A DNA stretch of 64,000 bases from Hyparrhenia diplandra (Eukaryota > Streptophyta > Magnoliopsida > Poales > Poaceae), in contig JADLZK010008784.1 of assembly GCA_015847255.1 (NCBI GenBank), positions 310,001 through 374,000 on the forward strand, given 5' to 3'. Position numbers and translations under genes: made by a program. The notes beneath the pieces are model-generated. The model saw nothing but the letters and a program-made list of their open reading frames with translations, ran no database searches and was not told the origin of the DNA. Of this stretch, positions 1 to 9,513 are shown in pieces. The first letter of the stretch is position 1. Each line of letters starts with the position of its first letter.

Positions 1-275
1 CCCCCCACCTTACCCCCGTCCGTCCCCCCCCGCCCGTGTCCGCCCGGCCCGGCGCTGGGCCTTGGCTGTGGCGGCGGCGGCGGCCCGGGATGGGCGGGGG
101 CGGCCGGCGGCCTTGGGCGTGGCCGGGATGGGCGGGGGGCGGGGCGGCGGCGGCGGAATCGGGCGGGGCGGCGGCCGGCGGCGGCGTGTGTGTGTGCGCA
201 AGGCTCCGTGTTCGAGTGAGAGGAGAGTGAGAGGTGGGGGAGCTGGCGGGGTTGACTAAACTTTAAAAAAAAAAC

Positions 276-480
276 GCTTTCCGTAAAGGGATCCGCCGGA
301 TCACGGGAAAGTTGCCTTCTTTCCCGTGATCCGCCCGGATCCATCACGGGAAAGAGGTAATTTTTAAAAAAATATCCGCCGCCACCAAACCCAAGGCGGG
401 TCCCACCGACCCCTTTCCCGTGATTAGCTCACGGAAATATCGTGCCGTTCCCGTGAGCGACTCACGGGAAAGGGATTTTC
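276..480. repeat. CACTA subterminal repeat cluster (inner or left)
   Basis: At least eight copies of the TTTCCCGTGA / TCACGGGAAA motif occur in both orientations. The cluster opens with GCTTTCCGT, which also sits next to the right terminus (GGAAAGC at 1650-1656), so this may be the eroded left end of the same element. Confidence 0.65.
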
Positions 481-1304
481 CGTAAATTAAATTTATTACT
501 CACCTTTCTTTTTCTAACATATATATTTTCAAACTTTGATCAAGATTACTTCAAAAATACCTTATCGATACACTCACCCATACATAATTGATCCTTGCGC
601 GAAAAAATGGCCATTATTGCATGTGGTTCTATCTCCTTTTTTCAAAATTGTATTTACTTAAGCGCAACAAAAAAATTATAATAATTACCAAAATAATCCA
701 AAAAATTCTCGAAAATAGACATGACACAATATCCGAGGGTCATTTGCATATAGAAAAAGTTTCGTAGCCAAACCACAACTTGACCGCCACATCCACATGA
801 AATCACACCTTTGGATCATTCTCAACAAACATGAAACTTCTCTACGTAGATGTTGGAGCTTGTGAACATCGTGACGTGCCAACTTGTCTTGAGAAATGTT
901 CCCAATTTTTTATCATAGCCTCGGCATAAGATATCATGACATATTATCAAATTTCATGATTTTTGCACATCGGTTTATTTTCTAGAATTTTTAAACCACT
1001 TTCGAACAGGGATTAGCGTTGATGATTTCAGTATTAAGATGTTCCGATTTCTTTATTTTTTTAAATGCAAGGCCTTACATTGTGTTGAGTATGAGGAATA
1101 TAAATTTTCTGCTAATTTTTTCAAAAATTTGAAGCACTTGTAGTTCAAATTTGGCCTCATTTCATAAATTCCCATAAAAGAGAATAATTACCTAAATATA
1201 TCAAATAAAGTCAATAATTCACCAAAATTTAATATTGAGTACCATATGATGTGTAACATGTGTAGAAAAAAGTTTGGAGATGAAAAAAAAAAATTCCCAT
1301 GAGC

Positions 1305-1660
1305 TCCTTTCCCGTGAGCGGGATCCCGGCTCACGGGAAATGGGGCCCCTTTCACAGAGGCCTCTTGTTTAGCCCACGGGGAAAGACAAAGACACGGAAA
1401 CAATTTCCGTGAGTGGACGGAGTTGTCATGGGAAAGGGGCACGGAGGGGACGGAGCGAGGGGGGCTGGGGCTAACGGCGGTTTACCTTTCCCGTGAGCCC
1501 CAATCTCACGAGGAAAGAAGGGGATTTCCGTGAGCTATACCTCACGGAAATGTGATATCCCATACGTATTTTCTTTCCCGTGGGGTTTTCCCGTTACTCA
1601 CGGGAAAGGATGTTCTTTCCGTGAACGGCTGACGGAAACGGTTCCCCACGGAAAGCGCAG
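1305..1660. repeat. CACTA subterminal repeat cluster (right)
   Basis: About fourteen copies or variants of TTTCCCGTGAG or its complement lie at roughly 20-30 bp spacing (for example near 1308, 1331, 1398, 1487, 1525, 1541, 1571, 1596, 1615 and 1645), directly inside the TAGTG terminus. Confidence 0.75.
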
Positions 1661-1673
1661 GAATCCGGTAGTG

Positions 1674-2140
1674 ATGTTGTCTCGTTAAATCATCTCAAGA
1701 TTATGTGTCATGCATTAGACAGTCTATTAGATGACACAATGTAATTGCCCTTATATGAATTTATTCATTTTACTCTTAGTAGGTACCAAATATTTGGGTG
1801 GCCTGTTTGACTTCAAGTGGAACATAATGGCGTTACTGCCAGAGCACATTCTAGAATTATTTTCAAATGCGGGTATCATTGTGAACGTTACTCCGATTCT
1901 AAACTCATCCTAATAGATTGTTATGGAAGAAGAACCTGAATCGTTCTGCACTTTCGAGCTTCATATCGGCATCCGGCATATCGCTAGCTGTGCTAGCTTT
2001 GTTACTCGCGCTTTGTCACATTCGATAAAAAGCAAACCCTCGCAAGCACGCGATGCTCTTCCCCTTCTTTTTATCTTTGTTGGAACGATATGCTCGTCCT
2101 CTTCTCCTGTTGGATTGGATTGGGATGAACAACTAGTCAA
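1674..2140. other. No recognisable gene
   Basis: Unique-looking sequence between the CACTA end and the Helitron-like terminus. Short ORFs on the plus strand lack recognisable domains. Confidence 0.4.
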
Positions 2141-2170
2141 CTAGGGGACCTCTCACCGCGTTGCCGCGGG
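2141..2170 (-). mobile_element. Helitron-like 3' terminus (minus strand)
   Basis: Read on the minus strand this ends in CTAG followed by T, with a hairpin about 11 nt inside: CCGCG (2156-2160), loop TTGC, CGCGG (2165-2169). A GC hairpin a short distance from CTRR at an A/T insertion site is the Helitron 3' signature. The element would extend rightwards. I could not locate its 5' TC end, so the extent is unknown. Confidence 0.5.
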
Positions 2171-2234
2171 AATTAAAAAATGCAATGATCATAAGGAAAA
2201 TTTTCCTTGATATCATCTCTTGATGATAAGGACA

Positions 2235-2458
2235 TGAGCTTAGAGCAACTCCAAGATAGCTAGTAAAAATGGATTGCTAAACTATGATTTAGCCAACCTC
2301 TAAAATAGAAAACTTTGTAAAAATAGAAAATTCCAACAGTCTTTCTACTACGGCAATGCTAGATGGCTAGCGGCACATGCAAGCTATATTTACCATGCGA
2401 GATTGTAGAAATAGCCAGTTTGCTATTTTACAAAACAGGATAGCATAATTGTTGGAGC
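2235..2458. mobile_element. Degenerate MITE
   Basis: Left end GAGCAACTCCAA and right end TTGTTGGAGCATAC form imperfect inverted repeats, and GTAAAA/TAGC blocks recur just inside both ends. It resembles the common grass GAGCATCTCCAACAG-type MITE. No clear TSD. Confidence 0.4.
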
Positions 2459-2787
2459 ATACCCTCAATTAACGTTAAACACAGTGGACTTCGGAGATAA
2501 TTGAAGATTTTTTTTTTTTGAAAAATATCACTAATACTCACCACATGTCTTGCCTTAAATTTATTGGAAATATCCATTATGTTTGCAATGTTCAGTACAC
2601 TGAAAGGGTGATGGCCTTCATTAATCTTGAAAGAGAACATCATTGATGTCAAACCACTGCCATATTGAAAACATAAGAACCCTCTGGGCTGCCTAGACAT
2701 GTCAAAAGTATAGGAAGAAAATAAATTATTTTAACATCGAATCACAGGATTAATGTAACTTCAAATTCCATATGATAGATCACGTAC

Positions 2788-2862
2788 GTTGACAAAACTG
2801 TGGTGCAGCGCATAGTAGTCTGCCTGCCTGACGGACCTGAAGAACTGCCGGAAGAAGTTGCT
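2788..2862 (-). pseudogene. MLO-family exon fragment
   Basis: Minus-strand translation gives FFRQFFRSVRQADYYAL followed by HHSFVN, then a consensus donor (GT at 2786-2787 on the minus strand, GTACGT). The FFRQFF-RSV-x(3)-DYxxLxHxF pattern is a highly conserved cytosolic-loop segment of MLO seven-transmembrane calmodulin-binding proteins (powdery-mildew susceptibility family). Neither the preceding nor the following MLO exons could be recognised, so this is an isolated piece rather than a gene. Its strand matches the Helitron-like end at 2141, which would fit gene-fragment capture. Capture is inferred; the MLO match is based on the motif alone. Confidence 0.6.
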
Positions 2863-4228
2863 CTGTCGGCCGGAAGACAATAGCCAGTCAGTCTGTAGAA
2901 TTTCATAATGGTGGACAACAAAGATTTCCTTAAGACAGTGGGCAGGAAGCTTTCGAATTTAGTAGATGCTTTACCTTTGATCAGCTGCAGGTTTAGAGTT
3001 GCAGCTTGGGCAGGGTCCCAGGCTAGCTCCCAGGATCGAAATTCAAAGGAACTGTTCAACAGATAAACATAGTTATCTGAATCTCAGAATGTAATCGATC
3101 GGCACATGAAAGTCATAGAGGACGACAGTAGATTAAAACCTGTTGACCGTTCCCGAGATGAATCAGTCGAAGCTGGAGCACCCCGGACTTCAGTTTAGAT
3201 TTTTTCCTTTTTGTGCACTGTTCTGCAGGAAACTATAAAAGTTAGTGTTAGTTGTAGCGGTATTAAAACAAAAAATGTGGTATGAAAAATGTTTTACCTG
3301 GAAAAAATGTACCAACCATAAGCAAGCTGTGGTATAACTCAATTACACCCTTTAGATGGTGAGAATCAATTCTAAATCTCTAACACAACAACAACTGATA
3401 ACTCAATTACACCCACAATGGGTTTGTGAAATTGAAGCAAGACTTAAACACCCACAACTGATAATTCAGGGGAAATCATAGGACTCTATTAACTGAAGGG
3501 AAATCATAGGAAATTATGGGAAATCATTTTAACTAAAGGGAGACACAGAATCCATTAAAAAAACTTATAAAGATCAGCTTTAACATGTATCAAAACACAG
3601 ACCATCAGGGTAACCAACTCCATGCAAATAAATCCCATACATTACGCATCATAGTTCCACAGGTTCAATTCATGTAAGAATGGACACAAAAATAGTCCAT
3701 TATTTAGATAAGCTGCAAAGTACATGATTCCTGGTAAATGCATTAAAAATTTAATACATTCATGGGGAATGACACAACTATTTTATTCGTGCATGCATCA
3801 GAGCTGCTGGCACATGTTTAAGAAAACCATGGTACGTAGAAGGAACAGATGGAGTGATAAAAAGAAGAAAAGAGGATTGTTATTTTTTCACGAACTGCTG
3901 CAATGGGAACAGTTTTGCATAATAATGATGCAAATAGTCCTGCATACATCTGACATAAAAGACAATCTTAATTTTGCCTACATAAATGTCAAGCTAGCAC
4001 TATAGTCCTGCATAATAATGATGCAAATAGTCTATGATGCTAGTTGATCTGTTATCTGTGCATGTGAGAGAAGCTAACCGTGATATATCTATGACAGGAC
4101 AGAGACATGGTAGATATCTGTTGATATAAAAGTAATTTCATAACAAAATAGCCAAAGCCCTAGAATGACAAAAAAGTAGTTTGAAATCACCTCTTGCAAC
4201 CCACTGTCATGCTAGGATTGGATCCTAG

Positions 4229-4552
4229 CTAGCAAATCACAATTAGATTGAAAAGCGCCTGCACTTTCTTCAGACCTGCTGCCCTGCTCGTCTTCGTAGC
4301 AGAGAAGAAAGGAGGACCATAGAGCCCCATATGTTCAGCTTGGTATCTTGGCTCTAAGTTTCTATGCAGAGCGATGTGTCCTGCAGCTGCAGGCTTATTA
4401 CCTATCAGGACCTGCGGCAAATAGCACACATCAGTAGAAGTTCAAATGAATCAATAAATAGGTGTTTTATAGAACTTGCAGTTCACCTCGACATCAGTTG
4501 GAGCAATAGGCTGGATTGCGTCGGGAACCCATCTGTGAATTAGCAACCAGCA
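4229..4552 (-). pseudogene. Two exon-like blocks, product not recognised
   Basis: On the minus strand a block ending in PIAPTDVE meets a donor (GAG|GTGAAC, boundary at 4487). A second block starts after an acceptor (GCCGCAG|GTCC, boundary at 4411) and stays open with coding-like composition (NKPAAAGHIALHRNLEPRYQ, later HMGLYGPP). The two join in frame across a 75-bp intron. I do not recognise the protein. It could be an unannotated grass gene or another captured fragment beside the MLO exon. Confidence 0.35.
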
Positions 4553-4639
4553 ATGAAGCTGCTGAGCAACGGCGAAGCCATGTATCCAGTGACAGCATCA
4601 TGGACAGGTCTGACCCTAGATGAAGAACGGAGGTATTTC

Positions 4640-5600
4640 AGAAACGTTGCCTCAACACGACATAAAGAAACCAATCAAGAACCAACACGGATCGAAAAGG
4701 GATTTGGGGAAATTGCAAGAGGAAAAGAATGGAGGCCAGAGGGGGAACCGGGTGCTCACGGGTCGCTGCCGCGACGGGGAGAAGGTGCCGAAGCCGGCGG
4801 CGGCCGGCCTCCATAGGCTGCGGTGCAGGAGCGGGCACACAGCGCGGGCGAGACCTAAGTGCGCCCGAGCCCCGCGGCAGCGGCCCGGCTACGGCAGGGG
4901 CACCCGCCGACGCGGGAGGAACGGGAGACGGGCGGCTGCCGGTCGGGCATCGTGGTGGCCGCGTAGGCCGTGAGGTGTCCGCCGGCCGGGTCGCGGAGGT
5001 GCTCGAGGCCGCTGCGTCACTTGGGCATCGGGAGATGGACGCGACGCAAGAGCCGAGGACACCGGCTGGAGGGGGACGACACCGGCGGCCGCGGGCGGAG
5101 ATCGAAAGCAGCGGCTCAAGACGACGGGCGGCGGTCTAGGTGCCGGCCTCTTGGCGGAGCAGCAGGATAGCGCGATTGGGGAGAAGGGGAGGCCGGGCTC
5201 CTCGACGGCCGAGCTCCGCCCGGGGAGGGGAGGCCACCGCCTGCGGCTCCAGGCAAGCCGCGCAAGACGGTCGCCGGGGTCGCGGACAGGCCGGCCTCGG
5301 CCCCCTCGCCCCCGACTCGATTTCAGCGGCGGCGGCAGCGACAGACTCGGCTTCCTTGACGGCGGCGGATTCTTCCCTTGCGAGGCCAGCACCGCACCGC
5401 ACGCATGGTCCCCGCCGGTGCATCCGTGCTTTATGGAAACAAGGCGAGGGGGGGCGGCGGGAGGGCGGGGTGGGGGTGGCCGTGTTGTGGGAGGCGAGGG
5501 GCGCCGTGAGAGCCGTCGCGGGGAGGTCGCACGGCCCGCAGCGAGGGACGAAGGTGAAGAGGCCGCCGCCCACTAAGCGCTAACCTAGAAAGGCCCAGCC
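4640..5600. other. GC-rich, CpG-rich block, possible 5' region of a minus-strand gene or capture
   Basis: Overlapping open frames occur on both strands only because the composition is GC-rich. Their products are Arg/Pro/Ala-rich and match nothing I know. Two GGCCCA motifs at the right edge and exon-like blocks to the left suggest a promoter plus first exon facing left. Confidence 0.3.
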
Positions 5601-5645
5601 CACGACAGCAAGATCTCGTCGATGCGCTAAACTGGGAAGGCCCAT
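5591..5645 (-). promoter_or_regulatory. Paired GGCCCA (site II/UP1-like) motifs
   Basis: AGGCCCAG (5591-5598) and AGGCCCAT (5638-5645) are typical of plant housekeeping promoters. They lie between the GC-rich block and the DUF594 gene and could serve either direction. Confidence 0.35.
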
Positions 5646-5802
5646 CCCATGCATAACAAGCGTCTCGTCGGCATTGTTCATTGAGATCGGCATCGCTCAC
5701 GGAGACTTCTTTTCTACGTTTCAGTTACTAATCAGTTACTACTGCCCCTAAACCAAATCATAGGGGCTGAGAACTCCTTAAGAAGAGCTAGTGGGGATCT
5801 CC

Positions 5803-5810
5803 TATATAAG
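5803..5810 (+). promoter_or_regulatory. TATA box of the DUF4220/DUF594 gene
   Basis: TATATAAG lies 66-73 bp upstream of the ATG at 5876, a normal plant TATA to start spacing with a short leader. Confidence 0.6.
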
Positions 5811-5875
5811 AGTTATAGATACATATACGAGCCAGCATGTGTCGCTAGCTACTAGCTACCTCGAAGCCAGCAACC

Positions 5876-8275
5876 ATGGCAATCTTGAACAATGTCATCT
5901 GTGACCCCAACGATATTCAATTCGTCAACAATCTCACTTCCACGTACATCGACAAGAGCAATGAGGCCTCCATGGTGGCTGCCTCCGTCATAATGTTCGT
6001 CCTCGCCGGGGTTTTCTTCAACCTCAACCTCTTCAGCGGCATCTCCGACGTAAGCGCCATTCTCGACCCCAAGGTCCGCATCATCCTCTCGTCGGCGCTC
6101 TCCCTGCTCCTCCCCGTCATGTCCTACCTCTTCTCCGAGGCCAAGAACGCCGGCGCGGTCGACGCGAAGTCCACCGCAAGCACCGCCGCCGCCGCCGTGA
6201 CGGACCTGACGTTGCAGGCCGGAATCATCCTCGTGTGGATGCTGCTGGTGGAGCTCCTGCGCAAGAAGGTGGACGAGATCCGCATGAAGGGCATCTCCAG
6301 CAGCCTCCAGCGCGCCGGCCGCGTCGTCTGGCTGGGGAGTCTCGTCTTCTTCAACATCCACAGCGCCGGGCGGAAGATCGTCTTCGGCATCCTGTGGATC
6401 CTCTGCGCCACCACGGTGGTGCAGAGGATTGCCTTCACCGAGTTCGGCAAGCGCTCCTACGCCCACGGCAAGAACGCTAGAGTCATCGCCTCCTACATGG
6501 CTCAGATCCTGCGCCGCCATGGGAGCGAGACACAAGCTGCAGTTCCCGTTGTGCGCCACGACGTGGAGCAGGCTACTCAAGGCGGGGCTGAGCTGGTGAA
6601 GCAATGCCGGTACATCGTGATGGGAGAAGACCAACTGGTGAAGGAGGCGACGGCGGACGGCTACGAGCTGAACCATGTCCCCACCTCCACCGGCGATGAC
6701 TCCACCGCCACCGGCGTCGTCACTGTCGGCGATGTCTGGAGGCTGGCCGAGAGTGACCCGAGGTTCGCCGACTGGGATAGAGACCAACGCCTCAGGAGGC
6801 TTTGCCTCTCCTTCGCTCTCTTCAAGCTGCTCCGGCGAAGGTTCGAGCAGCACGAGCCGCTGACCGCGGAGGAGACCTCCGACGGCAGGGAGCTCATCTT
6901 CAGAGGCCTCTACAAGGCAGACGACGAAGGCCGCCGCCGCCGGGACTCCGAGGCGGTGTTCCAGGTGGTCACCGACGACGTCAACTTCCTGTCAGAGTAC
7001 TACCACTCCGTAGTCCCTGTGATCTTCGCGGGTCCCTTCTTCTTGCTGGCCAACTACGTCGTGCTTCCCGTGGTCGTGTCGGGCCTGTGCCTCATGACCG
7101 TCTTCCTCTGCGGCAATGGTGATTTCCACTACGCGTACACCAGCATCCCACAGGATAACTACACCATAAAAACCGGCATACACAACCTAACCTTATGCCT
7201 CCTGAAGAAGGTCACCTCAATGCCACCAAAGTTCTTCTTCTCCTTGCTGGACCTCTGCATCACATTCCTCCTCTTCATCATCTTCATCTACGAGTCCGTG
7301 TGGGAGCTCGTCGTCTTCCTCCTCTCCAACTGGTTCATGGTTGCCCTTGTCTGCGACTACACGGCCAGAGTGGAATGGCGCGAGAAGCGCGCCTTCCGGT
7401 GGTCCTTTGGCCGGATCCGGTGGCTGCGGAGCAAGATGAGCCACGGCGAGCTCACCATGAAGCAGTTCACCGTGCTCAACCTTCGCTGCCCGCCCGCCTT
7501 TTCGCTGCCTTCTGCCGTCTCCTTGCTGGTGCGAACCAGGACGGTCCCGGCCTGTGTCAAGGACTCCATCATGGAATACCTTGTGGCACATGACCATGCC
7601 GCTCCCATTTCCATTGGTGTGCAGGAGCAGAACAGCCTGTTTTCAGATCTTTCATGGGCGTTCCAGAGCAAGAGCATCGCCGAGGTCATCCTCGCCTGGC
7701 ACTTTGCCACCACCATATTCGACAATAGCTTTCCGGCGTCCCATGCTCCAAGTAAGCAGCAGGATAAGAATGCTGCTGCTTGCAGTTCCAGCATGGTGGC
7801 AACGAGTTTGTCCAAGTACTGTGCCTACTTGGTGATGTTCCACCCGGAGCTGCTGCCGGACAACGAGGAGAAGACGGAGGACGTCGTCGGGCTTATGCAG
7901 GAGGAGCTCAAGGAGAGTCTGGGCTGCATGGAGTTCTTCTTCTTCCGGCAAGCCGCCCGGGTGGAGCGGATCATGAAACTCAAGGGAGCAAAGGGCTGGA
8001 CAGAAAAGAAGGTGGTCAAAAATGGCGTGACGTTAGGTGATTCATTGCTGGCAAAGGCTGCTGGTGACCATTCGGAGAGTGTGTGGGAGATGCTGGCCCA
8101 TGTGTGGACGGAGTTCATGGTGTACCTGGCACCTTCGTCAGACGAGGAGCGCATGAAGGGGCACGAGAACGCGCTGCTGCAGGGAGGCGAGTTCATCACC
8201 GTCCTTTGGGCTCTGACCACACACACGGGCATATCCCGGCAGCCCGTGTATGGTGGTCAGGTCCATAATACCTGA
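5876..8275 (+). CDS. DUF4220/DUF594 domain membrane protein, single exon, 799 aa
   Basis: This is an intact single-exon gene of the grass-expanded DUF4220-DUF594 family, whose biochemical role is unknown. Hydrophobic segments lie around residues 32-52, 66-86, 112-128, 150-184, 376-412 and 452-495, so the product should be a multi-pass membrane protein. The charged middle (about 200-370) looks cytosolic. The DUF594 signature is clear at the C terminus: WTEFMVYLAP near residue 743, then GGEFITVLWALTTHTGI near 769-785. The stop follows directly after this motif, which is normal for the family. The ATG is the first in frame and follows AACC. A TATA box lies upstream and AATAAA downstream. Third codon positions are strongly G/C, in contrast to the AT-rich TE surroundings. 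A 187-bp segment covering its C-terminal end and 3' flank recurs about 1.1 kb downstream. Confidence 0.92.
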   Translation: MAILNNVICDPNDIQFVNNLTSTYIDKSNEASMVAASVIMFVLAGVFFNLNLFSGISDVSAILDPKVRIILSSALSLLLPVMSYLFSEAKNAGAVDAKSTASTAAAAVTDLTLQAGIILVWMLLVELLRKKVDEIRMKGISSSLQRAGRVVWLGSLVFFNIHSAGRKIVFGILWILCATTVVQRIAFTEFGKRSYAHGKNARVIASYMAQILRRHGSETQAAVPVVRHDVEQATQGGAELVKQCRYIVMGEDQLVKEATADGYELNHVPTSTGDDSTATGVVTVGDVWRLAESDPRFADWDRDQRLRRLCLSFALFKLLRRRFEQHEPLTAEETSDGRELIFRGLYKADDEGRRRRDSEAVFQVVTDDVNFLSEYYHSVVPVIFAGPFFLLANYVVLPVVVSGLCLMTVFLCGNGDFHYAYTSIPQDNYTIKTGIHNLTLCLLKKVTSMPPKFFFSLLDLCITFLLFIIFIYESVWELVVFLLSNWFMVALVCDYTARVEWREKRAFRWSFGRIRWLRSKMSHGELTMKQFTVLNLRCPPAFSLPSAVSLLVRTRTVPACVKDSIMEYLVAHDHAAPISIGVQEQNSLFSDLSWAFQSKSIAEVILAWHFATTIFDNSFPASHAPSKQQDKNAAACSSSMVATSLSKYCAYLVMFHPELLPDNEEKTEDVVGLMQEELKESLGCMEFFFFRQAARVERIMKLKGAKGWTEKKVVKNGVTLGDSLLAKAAGDHSESVWEMLAHVWTEFMVYLAPSSDEERMKGHENALLQGGEFITVLWALTTHTGISRQPVYGGQVHNT

Positions 8276-8417
8276 TCGAGGCGGGCCATTAATTCTTATG
8301 CTCTTCCAGCACCTTCGTTGCAACATTTGACACGATCGACACAAGGCCCAATTATAAAGGAAAACTTGGATATTGCTGCTTCTTCTGGTGTTTGTCTTGC
8401 ATGTTCTGTGTACGTAT
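8231..8417 (+). repeat. 3'-end segment of the DUF594 gene, copy 1 of a direct repeat
   Basis: Runs from inside the last codons through the stop and 3' UTR. It is highly similar to 9324-9513, sharing for example TCCATAATACCTGATC and CAACATTTGACACGATC. Confidence 0.85.
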
Positions 8418-8491
8418 GTACTTACCTTCCTTTTGATTCTCTGTATGTACCCATTATATTTATGTACAGCAGGCTCCAAAAATTTAATGGA

Positions 8492-8497
8492 AATAAA
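8492..8497 (+). promoter_or_regulatory. Candidate polyadenylation signal (AATAAA)
   Basis: AATAAA lies about 215 bp after the stop codon of the DUF594 gene and precedes the MITE at 8584. Confidence 0.45.
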
Positions 8498-8583
8498 AGA
8501 TATCGTTTTGGAATTCATCAAAGGTTCAGTTTGGATTTTATACCGCAAATGCTTTCAGATAGAAATAGTATGTAGGCAGAACT

Positions 8584-9242
8584 AGCATCTCCAACAGTTT
8601 GGTAAAATAAACTCGGTAAATCTTGGTTTTTGCCAACTTGCTAAATTATTTGCCAAGTGAAAAAGTGGCTCATCTCCAACAGTTTTGTAAAACTGACTTG
8701 GCAAAAACAAATTTGGTGGACCCAAGGGAGAGGTTGTGTTGCTTACCTTTGTATTTCATCAGACGTGATAATATATAGGTAACAATGTTTGGTGAAAAAG
8801 AAAAAAAAATCTATGCGTACTATAACTATCTGTGTTGCTTACCGAGAGCTCGCTTTTCTTGCAAGGGAAACGAAATGGAATATTGTGCAAAAAAAGAAAA
8901 TAAAATAAAAGAAATGGAAATGAAATGGAGGGGTTCAAGTACTAGTAGTCTACAGGTTTGTGCAGGGACGGACCGACGTGCTCATCATCACAGGCAGGCA
9001 GCAGACCAGCTGCAGCGGCCGGCCGTATCAACAATCACAGGCAGCAGCGCAGGGTGTTGGGTGGATGCGCAGTTGGATGCGCAGCGGCTCCCGCGCGCGC
9101 AAATATGCGCGTGAGAGGAGGCTTTTTGCCAACCTGCTAAAAATGGCAAGTCAAATACCAAACCGTTGGAGGCTAGTTTTTTTTTTTCGTTTTGCCAAAA
9201 ACAAAGAATGGCAACTCAGTTTAGCAAACTGTTGGAGATGCT
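8584..9242. mobile_element. Non-autonomous TIR transposon (GCATCTCCAACAG type)
   Basis: The left end AGCATCTCCAACAGTTTGG and the right end AAACTGTTGGAGATGCT are inverted repeats of about 20 bp. The right end is followed by CTTA. Both subterminal parts are rich in TTGGCAAA / TTTGCCAA. The middle (about 8720-9120) is unrelated filler, so the element may itself carry an insertion. No transposase ORF. Confidence 0.65.
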
Positions 9243-9323
9243 CTTAGTCTAGTGTAGCGTCTATAGGCAATAAAAGGGCTATGTAACAAAAAGAACATAT
9301 CTAGTGCAAACCAACCCCTCCCT

Positions 9324-9513
9324 ATATCCCGGCAGCCCATGTATGATCGCCGGGTCCATAATACCTGATCACGGCGGGCCATTAATTCTTATGATCTTCC
9401 AGCGCCTTCGTTGCAACATTTGACACGATCAAGACATAAGGCCCAATTATAAAGGACAACTTGGATATTGTTGCTTCTTCTTTGTGTTTGTCTTGCATGT
9501 TCTGTGTACGTAT
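9324..9513 (+). pseudogene. Duplicated 3' end of the DUF594 gene (copy 2)
   Basis: A direct repeat of 8231-8417 with scattered substitutions and small indels, including the last codons, TGA and 3' UTR. Homology begins sharply at ATATCCCGGCAGCCC and stops after GTACGTAT. No upstream coding part is present, so this is a partial duplication separated from the gene by the MITE at 8584-9242. Confidence 0.8.

Larger units (their letters stand above)
1..1673. mobile_element. CACTA (En/Spm-type) DNA transposon, right portion
   Basis: The segment ends in CCGGTAGTG at 1665-1673, the reverse complement of a CACTACCGG terminus, which is diagnostic of CACTA elements. The 1300-1665 stretch is packed with the alternating motif TTTCCCGTGAG / CTCACGGGAAA, as expected of CACTA subterminal transposase-binding repeats. 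A second cluster lies at 276-480. The first 240 bases are extremely GC-rich CGG-repeat sequence, and 490-1260 is AT-rich without a credible ORF. No transposase is visible. The left CACTA end is not in the window, so the element either begins upstream or lost its left tip near 275, where GCTTTCCGT abuts an A-run. The 3-bp TSD should be ATG (1674-1676) but cannot be paired. Confidence 0.75.

Noticed and set aside
4640..5583. Several long overlapping open frames on both strands
   Set aside because: They arise from high GC content. The products are Arg/Pro/Ala-rich, overlap in all frames and have no recognisable domain, so none is called as a gene.
5852..6853. 333-codon frame opposite the DUF594 gene
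   Set aside because: It is the antisense shadow of a GC-rich coding region. The sense frame has clear family motifs.
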